64,000 nucleotides of DNA from a virus, in IMG/VR virus record IMGVR_UViG_3300047478_000138, positions 1 to 64,000 of that record, one strand, 5' to 3'. Made by a program: the position numbers and the translations under genes. Below, one piece after another: positions 26,701 through 35,060 of the stretch. The notes under the pieces were generated by a model that was not told where the DNA came from, did no database searches, and saw only the letters and a list, made by a program, of their open reading frames with translations. The number at the start of each line of letters is the position of its first letter. The stretch's first letter is position 1.

Positions 26701-28284
26701 TACGATAGTTACCAAACATTGGCTAAAGAAGTTGCGGTAACTGAAGAAAGTGTACAAGAAGCAATAGCGAATAAAGGCAAAAACTACAAAAAACTAAGTG
26801 CAAATGTAGTAAATAGCTTGTGGAATGATGCTGGATTAGGTGCGCTTATGCCAAAAGTTAGTGATGATGGCACGGTAACATCTGCACTACGTTCATTGTT
26901 CAAAGACCCGTTTATGACATTCAACTACAGTGCTGGAATAGCATCAATTAAACGTAGCTTGGCTGGTGTACTAACAAGTGGGTTAATAGATAGAATAGTT
27001 GCCGGAGAAAAAGGTACAGAACAACCTGTTAAAGCATTGATGGGATTGATAACTGCTGATAAAAATAATTCATACAAAGTACCTAAAACAATTGAAGAAT
27101 TCCAACAATTGCTAAAAGAGGTTCCATTAGATAGAATCAAAGTGAAATCCAAGAATTTGCATACATTAGAAGAGTACTTGAATGAAGTAATGGACTTAAC
27201 TTACGGACACTCAGTTGAGACAATAATGAAAGAACACTTCCAAGAATTTATGGATGTGCATGATACAGTTAATAGTGCATTCAAAATCATGTTCACTGCT
27301 TGGAAACAAGAGTATGATAAAGAAGTAAAACAAGTGCCAATAGGTAAGTTAAATGATGATAAAGTAAAAGAGATACTGGACAGATTAAAAGATAAGTTCC
27401 CATTAATAAAAAGTCCATTGTCAGACGAGTTGAATGAAGGTGTTGCAATATACAAAAGCTCAAGCTTAACACCAAGTGACGAAGAAGTCAGATACATGCC
27501 TTCAAGAGCTACTACAGATGCTACAGCAATGAAAAGCATTGGAGTAAAAAATAAAGAGACTGGTGAAGGAGTAGCTTCAGTTAAAGTGCGTCACATGATT
27601 AGAACATTCGAAGCAGCGATAAGTTCAGGTTCAGTTGTGCCAATACACTATATAGACGGTGCGTTGATGGCTCAATTAAATGGTGAAGCAGTAACAGCAA
27701 TACATGATGCGATTATGCCTCCACTGAACAAGTCACTAGAAACAATTAAAAAGTACAATCAAGCAATGTTTGATATATCGAAGTCGTATAGTTGGATAAA
27801 AGAAATCAATGAAATGCTCAAACGATTGGATGTAAACACATTGGATAATACTGTAAAAGTAGAGGTTAAAGAGAAAGCAGATGGTAAAACAACTTATCTA
27901 GAGAAAGGGTTAAAAGATGCTGTTGAAGAGATGCAGAGTAAATTAGAAGCATTGACTGAGAGAGTAACAACTGCTAGAGAAGATGTGTTTGCTCAAATAG
28001 GCGCAATAGGACATATGGTGGGATTACCTGGCAGTATGTGGACAGCTGAGGGAGTTAAGTTAGTTAAAGTAGTAAATAAGCAAGAAACTAGTACAATTGA
28101 TGAAGAGAAAGTTATACTTGCTGTGTCAATAATAGCTAAAGAATGGCTTAGTAAGAATGATTCAAGATTAAGTGCTCCTGTAAAAAATAAAATTAAAACA
28201 ATAATTACAGAGGCATATGGTAAAGCAGATGGGAAACAAGCACATACTAAGCTTGCTACATTAATAGAAGAAACTTGTAAATAA
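20791..28284 (+). CDS. Virion RNA polymerase (N4 vRNAP-like) fused to transglycosylase domain
   Basis: 2497 residues. The N-terminal region holds a lytic transglycosylase-like domain: RTRESSDDYSSVN with probable catalytic Glu248, then GYTGAYQFG. The polymerase core carries single-subunit (T7/N4) RNAP motifs in order. These are the T/DxxGR-type motif SSNGR (1755-1759) followed by TLNPQTDKLHRFL, and motif A EFDALTSGFG with Asp1916. Motif B is RSLFKDPFMTFNYS with Arg2034, Lys2038 and Tyr2046, and motif C is IHDAIMPP with Asp2306. It should be packaged, ejected, and transcribe early phage genes, with the transglycosylase opening peptidoglycan on entry. N4's vRNAP is about 3500 residues. Here the protein ends soon after motif C, and two further large genes follow. 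Confidence 0.88.
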   Translation: MSIDNYLIDLAKSTATDVSTDLASALTPKIEPVEESAFSKVGLLQGRTQQKLANLSSKSTLVDPLKYNPVQTSVQSMTVTDADTVNLSGTGAMRVLNANAYETTKQDKWFEEPRNVLRMEKQRNELAGELGVPAAQVTNDMVFKVGEQQKQNVQNTMQGTVRDSEGKLLPSLVSADVATNRTGLVEPTNNYGRDLGAVTKLGGMYSTIDAAGNITGENNGVVKLGDTPNKMNIDTALINLRNALRTRESSDDYSSVNKLGYTGAYQFGAARLADLGMVKPGTTNKQLNEPSAWTGKYGVANKEQFLQNPEVQDAVMNEHLKDYAKKLSPEATSMEDLTGKIAAAHLLGVEGAKDLNAMDANKTTGKEYYELGKLAGMSIEDRLRAETNKKHAGSASEYVDRVQGSLAKVGADAANMIEKLVGKENIDKYNTFASDVEKYFGGDGDVGYIIGAKGEIKGTDKNIQDFRNREVAAIEMGVTQETLDKHNAAMTSGLKDWEKAESVTDYIKVMARMVPEVPGILADSAGEMAGLMIPGGIGLVAATRTSNYAEEFKKNNDRDMTPGELARTFFGELAVLAPEKVLIKTGVAGVFGNLSKGGRATKIATAAGGEGLQELAEGTTEKYATQKVGDKTLLEIATDPEQTFGAALGVISGGGLASTGIVKDVVSAVPGTVKKGIGLATEIPLQKDTLANTSEDIEEPIDLKAKMSNIMSRVAENGVISTADMTSIKKMEEQLISTPEEAQEQKLATINSLKDKYKAQLLDPENDTVVLKSKRDLMYAMQDIGEVDDAVDEVLYAKAVKAGIVKDKEEYIKVKKDFAVVDAEAKSGRIGYLTLTRDLENLLDASSPNTGKVDKLVKRLINYEKTQQDYLNKGTELYNRVQKEIEAYNAPNETNLPRKTPKSASSVEMDNGYKFTVYTELDANGKVQIKSNKALQDILEAKRLNIVGIKEGLQSVAGKLDSIGLSAADTGVTNKPIINAKGNKWLDAFAKDLKGSESTPEATHIYAIGSGKRATAIKESNLSGTNLTDYTKDSVVYMTMDKATTQDDVDKLRKELSNKKSDLHKAIEAAKEAGATIRLDATLRPKSKDKAGNAVKDPHALEALRLLQEALTNYGNEYRSVPSETSNFSFTFKPKAEAETLKESAKKVKEAKEAVTKKVDVEGYKEYRNLDSVKAQEAYAKNLWNSDEAIQAQYKSTDTKEGWEKLLNRFHTISANSVKEISAELSKANDLEKQIKDTTGLTGVDKTQAVMFNEDIENQIAELKATIDKKYAKKDYVIAETNAKETSKHLESIGDIIQEIKEIAQNTNLDEEAKAAAIQELLKDVDGDVAKTILDTSISKGKKTDTYKNYIVPLDINNIVKVGKNTVLSVAPVEYLFKKLANHPEMSSVRYIDDMKKAFEKLFVVNADKPYVKGEGGTLELQLRTESAVGLFYNKAGELNDTMLMAGQLALDEYMANNGEMLNPAYKSRENIAQMLGVIESQLGKNQEKLLRDKGMFYKTAANKVGKAALQKMGYVLKKEATDVEREAYDRLAADVGNRILLAGVANGILERDSISSNEYGEAIAKDSQKSTAKRSEFVDSDADIAFIKFTKKFIAKNKDEVSKRNVRADVYREIHSLIGDENSFRKMPSENPIKTPRYKKEQVAKDIAGMQIPGMVNTDKDKKTPAQFMEHLVGIKWEVNNALIAKMLKDVNIDVLKMHLGYASAEDLNNMSFDSKESAEAKNMDIEKSIEELKMFVDEKGQMNAELYFDWFYSSNGRYMMDSNTLNPQTDKLHRFLIQPAEHKLKYTVKDGKFTKKSMESLVNYAIAQAFGFKVDKKSTVKIMKAGELLRKADPKALSEVLFGSKGKNGVKDVHTHFKLTEDGTIILPTTEGYKENPAMEFEPDHISHTLQAIDMLEKIKKGGTFTSSLTAEFDALTSGFGLKLLQIPIIGNELVGLWDWLNKVGVLEKGKATANSMNDILDGSGQKFYDSYQTLAKEVAVTEESVQEAIANKGKNYKKLSANVVNSLWNDAGLGALMPKVSDDGTVTSALRSLFKDPFMTFNYSAGIASIKRSLAGVLTSGLIDRIVAGEKGTEQPVKALMGLITADKNNSYKVPKTIEEFQQLLKEVPLDRIKVKSKNLHTLEEYLNEVMDLTYGHSVETIMKEHFQEFMDVHDTVNSAFKIMFTAWKQEYDKEVKQVPIGKLNDDKVKEILDRLKDKFPLIKSPLSDELNEGVAIYKSSSLTPSDEEVRYMPSRATTDATAMKSIGVKNKETGEGVASVKVRHMIRTFEAAISSGSVVPIHYIDGALMAQLNGEAVTAIHDAIMPPLNKSLETIKKYNQAMFDISKSYSWIKEINEMLKRLDVNTLDNTVKVEVKEKADGKTTYLEKGLKDAVEEMQSKLEALTERVTTAREDVFAQIGAIGHMVGLPGSMWTAEGVKLVKVVNKQETSTIDEEKVILAVSIIAKEWLSKNDSRLSAPVKNKIKTIITEAYGKADGKQAHTKLATLIEETCK

Positions 28285-28294
28285 GGATGTGTAA

Positions 28295-29521
28295 ATGGGA
28301 TGCATAATTGACGAACTTAAAGAATTGATTGAAGAAGGTACAAAAGAAGTACTGAATAAAACTGCAAAGACTCAAATAGAGAGCTTTATAAAAGCATTAG
28401 AGGCTGCTAAACCTAAGATTGATCCAGAAACTCTACAACTTAATATGGATTATGATGATAGTAAGATAGAAGAAGCTAGAGTAGTTAACTCTAATAGAAC
28501 AGCTCAAATGAATGCTCGAAACGAAAGAATTGAAGAGTCAAAAGATAGTTTAGGTTGGAGTAAATATAAAGAAAAATTAGAATCTGTAAATGGAAAATAT
28601 AACAATTACTACGGAGCAATGGAAAAAGTAATAATAGATTTAGTAAATCCAAAAGTAATACCTAATGTAGTTGGGTTAATGCTAGAAGAAGTATTTAATG
28701 GTAAATTTGATGTAATAGTAGCTGGAGATTATGATCCAGATACACATACTGTGCAAATAGCTGGAAAACCTAGTCAGTTAGAAGTAGAATTTGCTGTAAA
28801 GGAAGGGTTAGAAACTGTTGGATTAGAGTTATTTGAAATGACAGAGGATAACTTAGACCACTTACATCCATTACTAAAAGAATTTGTTGATATAAATACT
28901 GCTAAAGTACTCACTAAAATAGTGGCTGATATAGAGTCAATTAATGGAGGACATACAGTAACTCATGAAATGATTCATGCTGGTGCATTAAGCTTCATGA
29001 GAAATAACCCAGAACATGAAGCAACTATACGAATAAATGAACTATATAAAGAAGCTATGGATAATGCAGATAACATACGAAGTATGGTTCGTGAAAATGG
29101 GGTGTATAGTACATACTGGCAAAAGAATGTAGAAGAATTTCTAGCAGAAGCACTAAGCAATCCAGGATTAATGTATGCCCTAAGTAACATTAAAACAGTA
29201 GGTAAAGAAAAGCTTAGTAAAGGTTTGCTACATGAATTAGTAAAAACATTAATAGAAATGCTTGGCTTAAATAAAAAAACTGAGGATAACTTGTTAGAAT
29301 TTACAATGGATGGATTTGCAGCAATAATGGAAGCTCAAGCTGTAAAAGCAAGTGTACCAGTAGATAAAGAATTGCGCCAATTGGTAAAATCTAGACATGA
29401 GGTACAAAACACTAAAGAATCACTTATAGTTACTAAAGCTGAGAAAGAGGTTAAAGCTGGTACAATGTCAGTAGAAGATATAAAAAAACTAGCTATGGAA
29501 GTGGCTAAGGAGTGTAAGTAA
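28295..29521 (+). CDS. Zinc metallopeptidase-like virion protein, 408 aa
   Basis: It starts ten bases after the vRNAP stop with AAGGA. A zincin motif THEMIHAG (His224, Glu225, His228) is followed about 50 residues later by NVEEFLAEAL (Glu281), a plausible third ligand. The flanks are helical and charged. The next gene contains a second, related HExxH domain. It may act on host or virion proteins during ejection, or be a severed piece of a longer vRNAP polyprotein. The TAATG junction couples it to the next gene. Confidence 0.6.
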   Translation: MGCIIDELKELIEEGTKEVLNKTAKTQIESFIKALEAAKPKIDPETLQLNMDYDDSKIEEARVVNSNRTAQMNARNERIEESKDSLGWSKYKEKLESVNGKYNNYYGAMEKVIIDLVNPKVIPNVVGLMLEEVFNGKFDVIVAGDYDPDTHTVQIAGKPSQLEVEFAVKEGLETVGLELFEMTEDNLDHLHPLLKEFVDINTAKVLTKIVADIESINGGHTVTHEMIHAGALSFMRNNPEHEATIRINELYKEAMDNADNIRSMVRENGVYSTYWQKNVEEFLAEALSNPGLMYALSNIKTVGKEKLSKGLLHELVKTLIEMLGLNKKTEDNLLEFTMDGFAAIMEAQAVKASVPVDKELRQLVKSRHEVQNTKESLIVTKAEKEVKAGTMSVEDIKKLAMEVAKECK

Positions 29522-32500
29522 TGCCATGTGATATAGATAAAAAAGCTAGATTAATGAGATTGGCTCAAGAAAAGTTAGAGATGCTAAAAGAATTGCAAGA
29601 AGATGGCTATGAAGAGTATTATTCACAAGGCGAGGATATATACTCTGTAGAAACTGAAATAGCTAACATGCAAGCTATACTAGAAGAAGATATTGATAAC
29701 CTAGTAATGAATGTCAGATTAGCTGATACTAATAAATCTGTTAAACGCAGAGACTACTCTACTATAAGAAGAACTACTAATGGCCATAAATCAGCAATAA
29801 ATGCGTATAAAGTAGAGGTAAAAGATAATGGAGATTATGTAGTAAGTTATCAAACTGCTAAAACTGCTAAGGATAAAACAATTACAATCCCTAAAAATGG
29901 TACTATGAAAAATGGTACTCAGTACAATGTATATGATATAAAAGACATGCTAGCAAAAAATGATGTGCTAGGAGCTAAAGCCAGTAAAGAAAAACCAAGC
30001 TTCGACAAGTTCACAGAATTAGAAGCTGATATACATGGAAATCCAGAGAAGATGGTAGACTTGCTCAATAAAATTAATGAGTTAGATGCATCTCCAGAAA
30101 CTGAAGAGCATATGGAGTACTTGAGAGGATTGATTAAACAGTTAAATCCAGACTTCATGCGTAAAGCTAAAACATACATACTAGAAAGTGCGATAGAAAA
30201 TGGTGGTATGGTAATTGGTAAAGACATAGGTGTAATGGTTGGTAGAAATGCAAAAACAGCAGGCAATCAACAGAGTGCAGCTGAAGCATATGCGCATGAA
30301 GTAATACATGCGTATACAAAGTTTGCGGTAAAGTTGGCTAAAGATGGTGATGTAGAGGCACGTAAAATACTACGTGAATTGCAATATGTAAAGAAAGTTG
30401 CAATGGAAAATATGACATGGAAAGACTTTCTGCCAAAAGACAGCATAGACGCAACTAAAGAAGAGGCTGAAGCTAAAGAAAGATATGACTACATATTCGA
30501 TGTAAACACAAGAGGATTAAAGGACTGGAAGCCTCACGGACACTCAGAAGATGAGTTCATGGCACATATATTGACTAACCCAATAGTAAGTAAAAAAGCT
30601 AAGTTCATAAAATTGAAAGAACAACATAAAGAGATGACATTATGGGAACAGGCAAAAGAACTGTTCGACACAATAACTGGATGGTTGTTGGGAGACTTCA
30701 GATTCAAAGATAGAACTAAAAATGTGCAAGAGTTAACACTTGAATTGGTTGGAATGTTTGCAGAGTTCAATAATAAAGCAGTGACAGAAGCTCGTAAAAA
30801 AGAGAATGTAATTGAGAAGCTAAAAGATCAATTCGATAGTATAGAAGAAGATACATCAGCATGGATAGGTGAACAGTTAGATAAAATACTCCCGAAAGAG
30901 GCTAGAATTGGACCTAAGCCAAGTAATCCATTGGCACAAACAAAATGGTATGCAACCGCATTCGCTAAATTGATGCTAACACCAATAGGTAGAAAAGAGT
31001 TGTCAAAACTGTTAAAAGCTATGGGAATGCCAATGTATGGGTCAGTGCAATCAATAATCAGAGACTTCGTAGAATCAGATCAATTAGAGAAAACAATAGA
31101 TTGGTTAGCACTGCAATCTGATAAAGTAGATCAATCAAAAATGAACATAATAGGCACAGTAAAACAACACTTAAAAGACGCATTCACAAAACCGTTAAGT
31201 GATTATGAAGAAGAAGCAATAACAAAAGTTCTGCTAGATACAGATTTGCAAAGCATCAGTAAAGAATATACAAACTTGCAGTTAAGAAATATGCTAACAG
31301 ATGAAGAGACATTGCAAAAAGAAATAAGTAAAGCTAAACATGAGCTAAAAATGCTAGATGAAAAGAATTACAACTGGCATACAGATCAAGCAACTGGATT
31401 AGGATACTACTTAGCCACTGGTAAAGGACACTTAGCACAAAATACAAGTGTGCTTGGAATTGCTAAAGGACACTTAGGTGCAGAGTATAGACGTGGATGG
31501 AAGCATAAGAAAGGTGACTTAGAATTGCTGCTAAACAAAGTAAGTACGCTAGTAGCATTGGCATATACAGGAAAACAAGAGAAAGCTAAGATAGCAGAAT
31601 TGCTAAAAACTGAGCGTAAGGGAGTAACAACAGTATTAGATACTGCTAGATTCCTAGAGAAAGAAGCTAAAGAAACAATATTCAAAGATCAAGAGTTATT
31701 CATGGTTAAGGGATATACAAAAGAATTGTTCGATGATAGTATGACAATGGAGATAGTACCAGTAAGTAAACATGATGAAATGGTAAAAAGAGGATTCAAG
31801 AAGATAAAAGATATGGAGTCACATTCATTAGTTAGAACTAAAGAGAAGTATGCAATGTATGTGTCAAACGCATTCGCAACAAATGAGTGGCATAGAACAG
31901 CAACTAGATTAACTAAGATGCAGACGAAAGGTACTAGCTTGAAAGAGCTATACTATAATGAGCAAGATAGTTACTCTGAGAAAAGACACTTGATAAACAA
32001 GTTAAAAATAGATCAAGCTAGATATGCAATAGTAAAATCCCAGTTAGATGGCACATTCGACATAAACTCAATTGAGTATGGGTTAATGCCATTGCTAGAC
32101 GAGTATGGTGAAGTTGTAGACTACAGATACATGATGGAGAAAGATGCTAAGAAAGACTTGCTAAAACAAGACACAGGAATGAGTAATGTGCTTGGTGCAA
32201 CTAGAGGTGCAATACTAGATAAGCAAGACACAATAGAGCATAATAAGAATGTGCTGAAGTTGATAAAAGAGGATGCAAAAGAGAATTACATAGAAGGTAG
32301 TGACATAGGTAAAAATAGTATGGCATACATACTACTAACACCGAATAGCATAAACACACACATAAAAGATCTGTGGGAAGTGCTTCCAAAAGAGTTCAAG
32401 AAAGAGGCAATGAGAAATAGTTACAAAGGATTGGCTGTAAGAGAGGATATGCTGACTAACTACTTCGGATATAGACACTTAAGCATCACAAATGTAAACT

Positions 32501-33591
32501 GGCTAAAAGCGATAACACCAGGATTCATACTAAACATGGTAAAAATAGCTGAAGCAATGTGGATTGAGTTCATAAAAATAACTAAAGTGGACATACTAAT
32601 AAAAATGCCATTTGTAATAGTGGGGAATATAATAAGTAACATAATGTACGGAATTAGTACAGGCAGTGATCCGATGGAAATACTAAGAATGTACAGAGAA
32701 AGTACGATAGATGTACGAAAGTACTTAAGTAAGCATAGAGAGTTGATTAAGTTAGAAGAAGCCGGCAAGATTGGAAAAATTAGCCAACATGATAAGAATA
32801 GAATTGAAGTGCTAAAACAAGAGTTGAAAAAAAGTCCGATACATGAGTTATATGAATTGGGAATCTATCAAGCGATAGTAGAGGATGTGAGTCAAGAGGA
32901 ATTAAGTAGTTCAAATAAGCTTAAAAAAGAGTACAAAAAAAGAACTTCAGCAATACCTAAAGTCATAAAAGATGGGATGAATTGGATTTACTTAACAGAA
33001 GAAACTCAGTACTACAAAGTAATGACTGAAGTGCTACAGATGTCAGACTTGGTTGCAAGAGATATAGAAAATCGTAAGTTAAAAAAGGTAATAGAACAAC
33101 AAGCAAAAGGTGAGAAAAAGATACCAATGTGGTATGTGAATTATGTGGAAAATGCGAAGGATGAAGTAGCTACGAGACTGCAGGCTACAATGGTGTGGAA
33201 GGATAGAAATAGAAAGATGGATGCAGAGGAGAGAGCATACTTCAGGGAAGCTGCTAAGAACTACAGGCTAAACAATGTGCTAAATGCCTTCGTAAACTAC
33301 AATAAGCCATCTGGCAGCATGGAAGAATACTTAAATAAGATGGGGTTCATAATGTTTACAAAATATGCGAAAAGAATACAGAGAGTAATAGCACAAACTG
33401 GAGCAAGATATCCAATACGTACATTAATGTTGCTGTTGACAGATGCATATGTGCTCGATATGGATACAATACAGGATCAGAGCATATTCACTAAGAGTTG
33501 GTACAATTTGACTCCACAGTGGCCATTAGAGCGTATAATGGATGTGTTCGTACCACCAATTATACAACCTTCGACTTATCGTATAATTTAG
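29521..33591 (+). CDS. Large zinc metallopeptidase-containing virion protein, 1356 aa
   Basis: It begins at a TAATG overlap. A zincin site AYAHEVIHAYT (His259, Glu260, His263) is followed by HSEDEFMAHIL (Glu345 as possible third ligand), the same order as in the upstream protein. The rest is long, charged and helical, with a hydrophobic stretch near 1020-1045 (ILIKMPFVIVGNIISNIMYG). Such giant multidomain proteins beside vRNAP are usually packaged and ejected. The domain resembles the metallopeptidase modules of phage polyvalent proteins. Substrate unknown. Confidence 0.6.
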   Translation: MPCDIDKKARLMRLAQEKLEMLKELQEDGYEEYYSQGEDIYSVETEIANMQAILEEDIDNLVMNVRLADTNKSVKRRDYSTIRRTTNGHKSAINAYKVEVKDNGDYVVSYQTAKTAKDKTITIPKNGTMKNGTQYNVYDIKDMLAKNDVLGAKASKEKPSFDKFTELEADIHGNPEKMVDLLNKINELDASPETEEHMEYLRGLIKQLNPDFMRKAKTYILESAIENGGMVIGKDIGVMVGRNAKTAGNQQSAAEAYAHEVIHAYTKFAVKLAKDGDVEARKILRELQYVKKVAMENMTWKDFLPKDSIDATKEEAEAKERYDYIFDVNTRGLKDWKPHGHSEDEFMAHILTNPIVSKKAKFIKLKEQHKEMTLWEQAKELFDTITGWLLGDFRFKDRTKNVQELTLELVGMFAEFNNKAVTEARKKENVIEKLKDQFDSIEEDTSAWIGEQLDKILPKEARIGPKPSNPLAQTKWYATAFAKLMLTPIGRKELSKLLKAMGMPMYGSVQSIIRDFVESDQLEKTIDWLALQSDKVDQSKMNIIGTVKQHLKDAFTKPLSDYEEEAITKVLLDTDLQSISKEYTNLQLRNMLTDEETLQKEISKAKHELKMLDEKNYNWHTDQATGLGYYLATGKGHLAQNTSVLGIAKGHLGAEYRRGWKHKKGDLELLLNKVSTLVALAYTGKQEKAKIAELLKTERKGVTTVLDTARFLEKEAKETIFKDQELFMVKGYTKELFDDSMTMEIVPVSKHDEMVKRGFKKIKDMESHSLVRTKEKYAMYVSNAFATNEWHRTATRLTKMQTKGTSLKELYYNEQDSYSEKRHLINKLKIDQARYAIVKSQLDGTFDINSIEYGLMPLLDEYGEVVDYRYMMEKDAKKDLLKQDTGMSNVLGATRGAILDKQDTIEHNKNVLKLIKEDAKENYIEGSDIGKNSMAYILLTPNSINTHIKDLWEVLPKEFKKEAMRNSYKGLAVREDMLTNYFGYRHLSITNVNWLKAITPGFILNMVKIAEAMWIEFIKITKVDILIKMPFVIVGNIISNIMYGISTGSDPMEILRMYRESTIDVRKYLSKHRELIKLEEAGKIGKISQHDKNRIEVLKQELKKSPIHELYELGIYQAIVEDVSQEELSSSNKLKKEYKKRTSAIPKVIKDGMNWIYLTEETQYYKVMTEVLQMSDLVARDIENRKLKKVIEQQAKGEKKIPMWYVNYVENAKDEVATRLQATMVWKDRNRKMDAEERAYFREAAKNYRLNNVLNAFVNYNKPSGSMEEYLNKMGFIMFTKYAKRIQRVIAQTGARYPIRTLMLLLTDAYVLDMDTIQDQSIFTKSWYNLTPQWPLERIMDVFVPPIIQPSTYRII

Positions 33592-33611
33592 AGAGATTAG
33601 AAAATACGAAA

Positions 33612-33758
33612 ATGGATAGGATTAGAAGCAATCCTATGCCAATTAAATATGATGCGTACATAGTTAGTACAGCAAAGACCACTAGAACAAGTAGCATAAA
33701 AGTAATGCCAAAACCTTTGACAATATGCATTAATACCTCCTTGAAAAACGTTGCTTGA
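33612..33758 (+). CDS. Possible small protein at the end of the late block
   Basis: 48 residues from ATG 33612, basic, with codon choices (AGA, ATA, AGT) like its neighbours. The longer frame from 33498 overlaps the previous gene out of frame and is not used. The ribosome site is poor. It overlaps the convergent - strand gene by 29 bases, so it may be an untranslated 3' end. Confidence 0.3.
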   Translation: MDRIRSNPMPIKYDAYIVSTAKTTRTSSIKVMPKPLTICINTSLKNVA

Positions 33759-34014
33759 GATCCTCTAAATCAATGTTAATAGTAGATTCAGGTAACTTAG
33801 GAAGATTTGGTGGATTGGCATAAAGATAAATACTGATAACTAAAGATGCAATAGTACCAACAACTAATGCCCCATAAGACCCGCTAAAGATGATGGTGAC
33901 CACAATGAGCAATATGAAGTCAAGAGTGGCATCTGGATAACGCTTTCGTTCATACTTGAATAAGATAAAAATGATGTTAGCAGCTACTGCTAAACCGATT
34001 AAAATAAACTCCAT
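33730..34014 (-). CDS. Membrane protein, last gene of replication block
   Basis: 94 residues with hydrophobic segments at about 1-18 (MEFILIGLAVAANIIFILF) and 32-66 (FILLIVVTIIFSGSYGALVV and GTIASLVISIYLY), then a Pro-rich polar tail ending in RFSRRY. It starts at a TAATG overlap with the upstream gene. No family recognised. Distal position and topology suggest an accessory membrane function such as exclusion or lysis timing. Confidence 0.5.
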   Translation of the reverse strand: MEFILIGLAVAANIIFILFKYERKRYPDATLDFILLIVVTIIFSGSYGALVVGTIASLVISIYLYANPPNLPKLPESTINIDLEDLKQRFSRRY

Positions 34015-34235
34015 TAGTTTGGTTCCTTAAGTTCAGATAAAAGAGATTGATTAAATTTAATAGCACGATGAATGTTTGCTATACGTTCGTAGTCGCGTAT
34101 TGAATAATGTGGTACTAGTAGTTTAGCTAAAAGCACATTAGCGGAGGAAAGTTTATATTCAAGAGCTTGCTTGTACTGCATATCTGCTAATACCGTTGGG
34201 TTTATATCATATAAATATGCGGTTGATTTTGCCAT
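34014..34235 (-). CDS. Hypothetical protein, 73 aa
   Basis: The start at 34235 (MAKSTAYLYDINPTVL) is preferred: AAAGGA lies ten bases upstream, whereas the longer frame runs into the preceding gene. Mostly helical, no recognised domain. It joins its neighbours by stop/start overlaps on both sides. Confidence 0.45.
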   Translation of the reverse strand: MAKSTAYLYDINPTVLADMQYKQALEYKLSSANVLLAKLLVPHYSIRDYERIANIHRAIKFNQSLLSELKEPN

Positions 34236-34236
34236 A

Positions 34237-34584
34237 TTAAATACGTCCTTTGGTTCGATAATAAAGTAATTCCTCAAGTAACTGAGTTGCAAGAGTTGGT
34301 TCAGTAAATGCTAGATGATGTGCTAAATACTCTGGATGTACTGCGAATGCCGTAGTAACAAGTTCCATAGATAGATTACCGTTCTCCACATTGTCAGAGA
34401 TAAAGTACTTATTAGATAGTGCAATTACCTCTGCATCTTCCGGTAATATATGTTGTTTAGCAAAATCCTGGCGATGCAATATAAAATCAGAGCATTCGAA
34501 TATGATGTTTAATGCTTCCTGCTCATCTGCATCATTTACTGATGTTGTGTCATAGAAGGCTTGTACGAGTTGTGGTAAGTTCAT
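34237..34584 (-). CDS. Hypothetical protein, 115 aa
   Basis: Helical and acidic, beginning MNLPQLVQAFYDTTSVNDAD, with an AAGGA ribosome site. No catalytic or binding motif stands out. It lies between the MazG-like gene and two small membrane or hypothetical genes. A UUCG-loop hairpin separates it from MazG. Confidence 0.5.
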   Translation of the reverse strand: MNLPQLVQAFYDTTSVNDADEQEALNIIFECSDFILHRQDFAKQHILPEDAEVIALSNKYFISDNVENGNLSMELVTTAFAVHPEYLAHHLAFTEPTLATQLLEELLYYRTKGRI

Positions 34585-34643
34585 GGTTGGTTCCTTGTGA
34601 ATAAGTTAGTTATATACAACTAGCAATAGTTAGTAATTATGCA

Positions 34644-34665
34644 GAACACTTCCGAAGAAGTGCTC
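34644..34665 (-). other. Intergenic hairpin with C(UUCG)G tetraloop
   Basis: In - strand RNA the sequence folds as GAGCACTTC - TTCG - GAAGTGTTC, a nine-base-pair stem with one G-U pair capped by a stable UUCG tetraloop. It starts three bases after the MazG stop. No T-run follows, so 3'-end protection or processing is more likely than termination. Confidence 0.5.
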
Positions 34666-34667
34666 AA

Positions 34668-35057
34668 TTAATTACTTGGTAACTTGCAGGTTGAATAGTC
34701 TGCAGTGTACAAAGTTGATTGTGGTTGAGAAGGATTCTTCAGCCACTTCTCTCCAGGTTGTTTGTTGTCTGTGGCCCAACGAGCAGCTTGCTCAGGACAT
34801 TGAAGACGTGAAGAGATTTCCTTCACAGTCTGCTTGAGGCATAACTCAGGATTGAATCCAAGCTTAACGATTTCCCCTGCTGCAATTACGATGATGTCTG
34901 CTAATGCATCCACCATCTCGTGAGTGTCGGCTTTGGTGAAGCCTTCACTAAATTCGTCTAATTCCTCTTGGAGTTTACTCATTGCCTTGTTAAAGTCGAA
35001 AGTAGTTCCATAACGAGTCTGGTTGAGTGACATGATGTCAAGTAAAGGTTTACTCAT
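34668..35057 (-). CDS. MazG-like nucleotide pyrophosphohydrolase
   Basis: 129 residues. The all-alpha NTP-PPase pattern is visible: KLQEELDEFSEGF (EExxE-type site) and MVDALADIIVIAAGEIVKLG (ExxD-type second site), followed by the phage-typical tail PGEKWLKNPSQPQ and LYTADYSTC. It would hydrolyse nucleoside triphosphates, perhaps cleaning or reshaping the dNTP pool beside the reductases encoded upstream. Its ribosome site (AAGAAG) lies inside the last codons of the preceding micro-ORF. Confidence 0.75.
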   Translation of the reverse strand: MSKPLLDIMSLNQTRYGTTFDFNKAMSKLQEELDEFSEGFTKADTHEMVDALADIIVIAAGEIVKLGFNPELCLKQTVKEISSRLQCPEQAARWATDNKQPGEKWLKNPSQPQSTLYTADYSTCKLPSN

Positions 35058-35060
35058 ATG

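Noticed and set aside
21894-27539. Numerous 60-200-residue ORFs antisense to the vRNAP gene
   Set aside because: They mirror the Ser/Leu/Val-rich complement of an ATA/AAA-rich gene, lack ribosome sites, and overlap a gene with all polymerase motifs.
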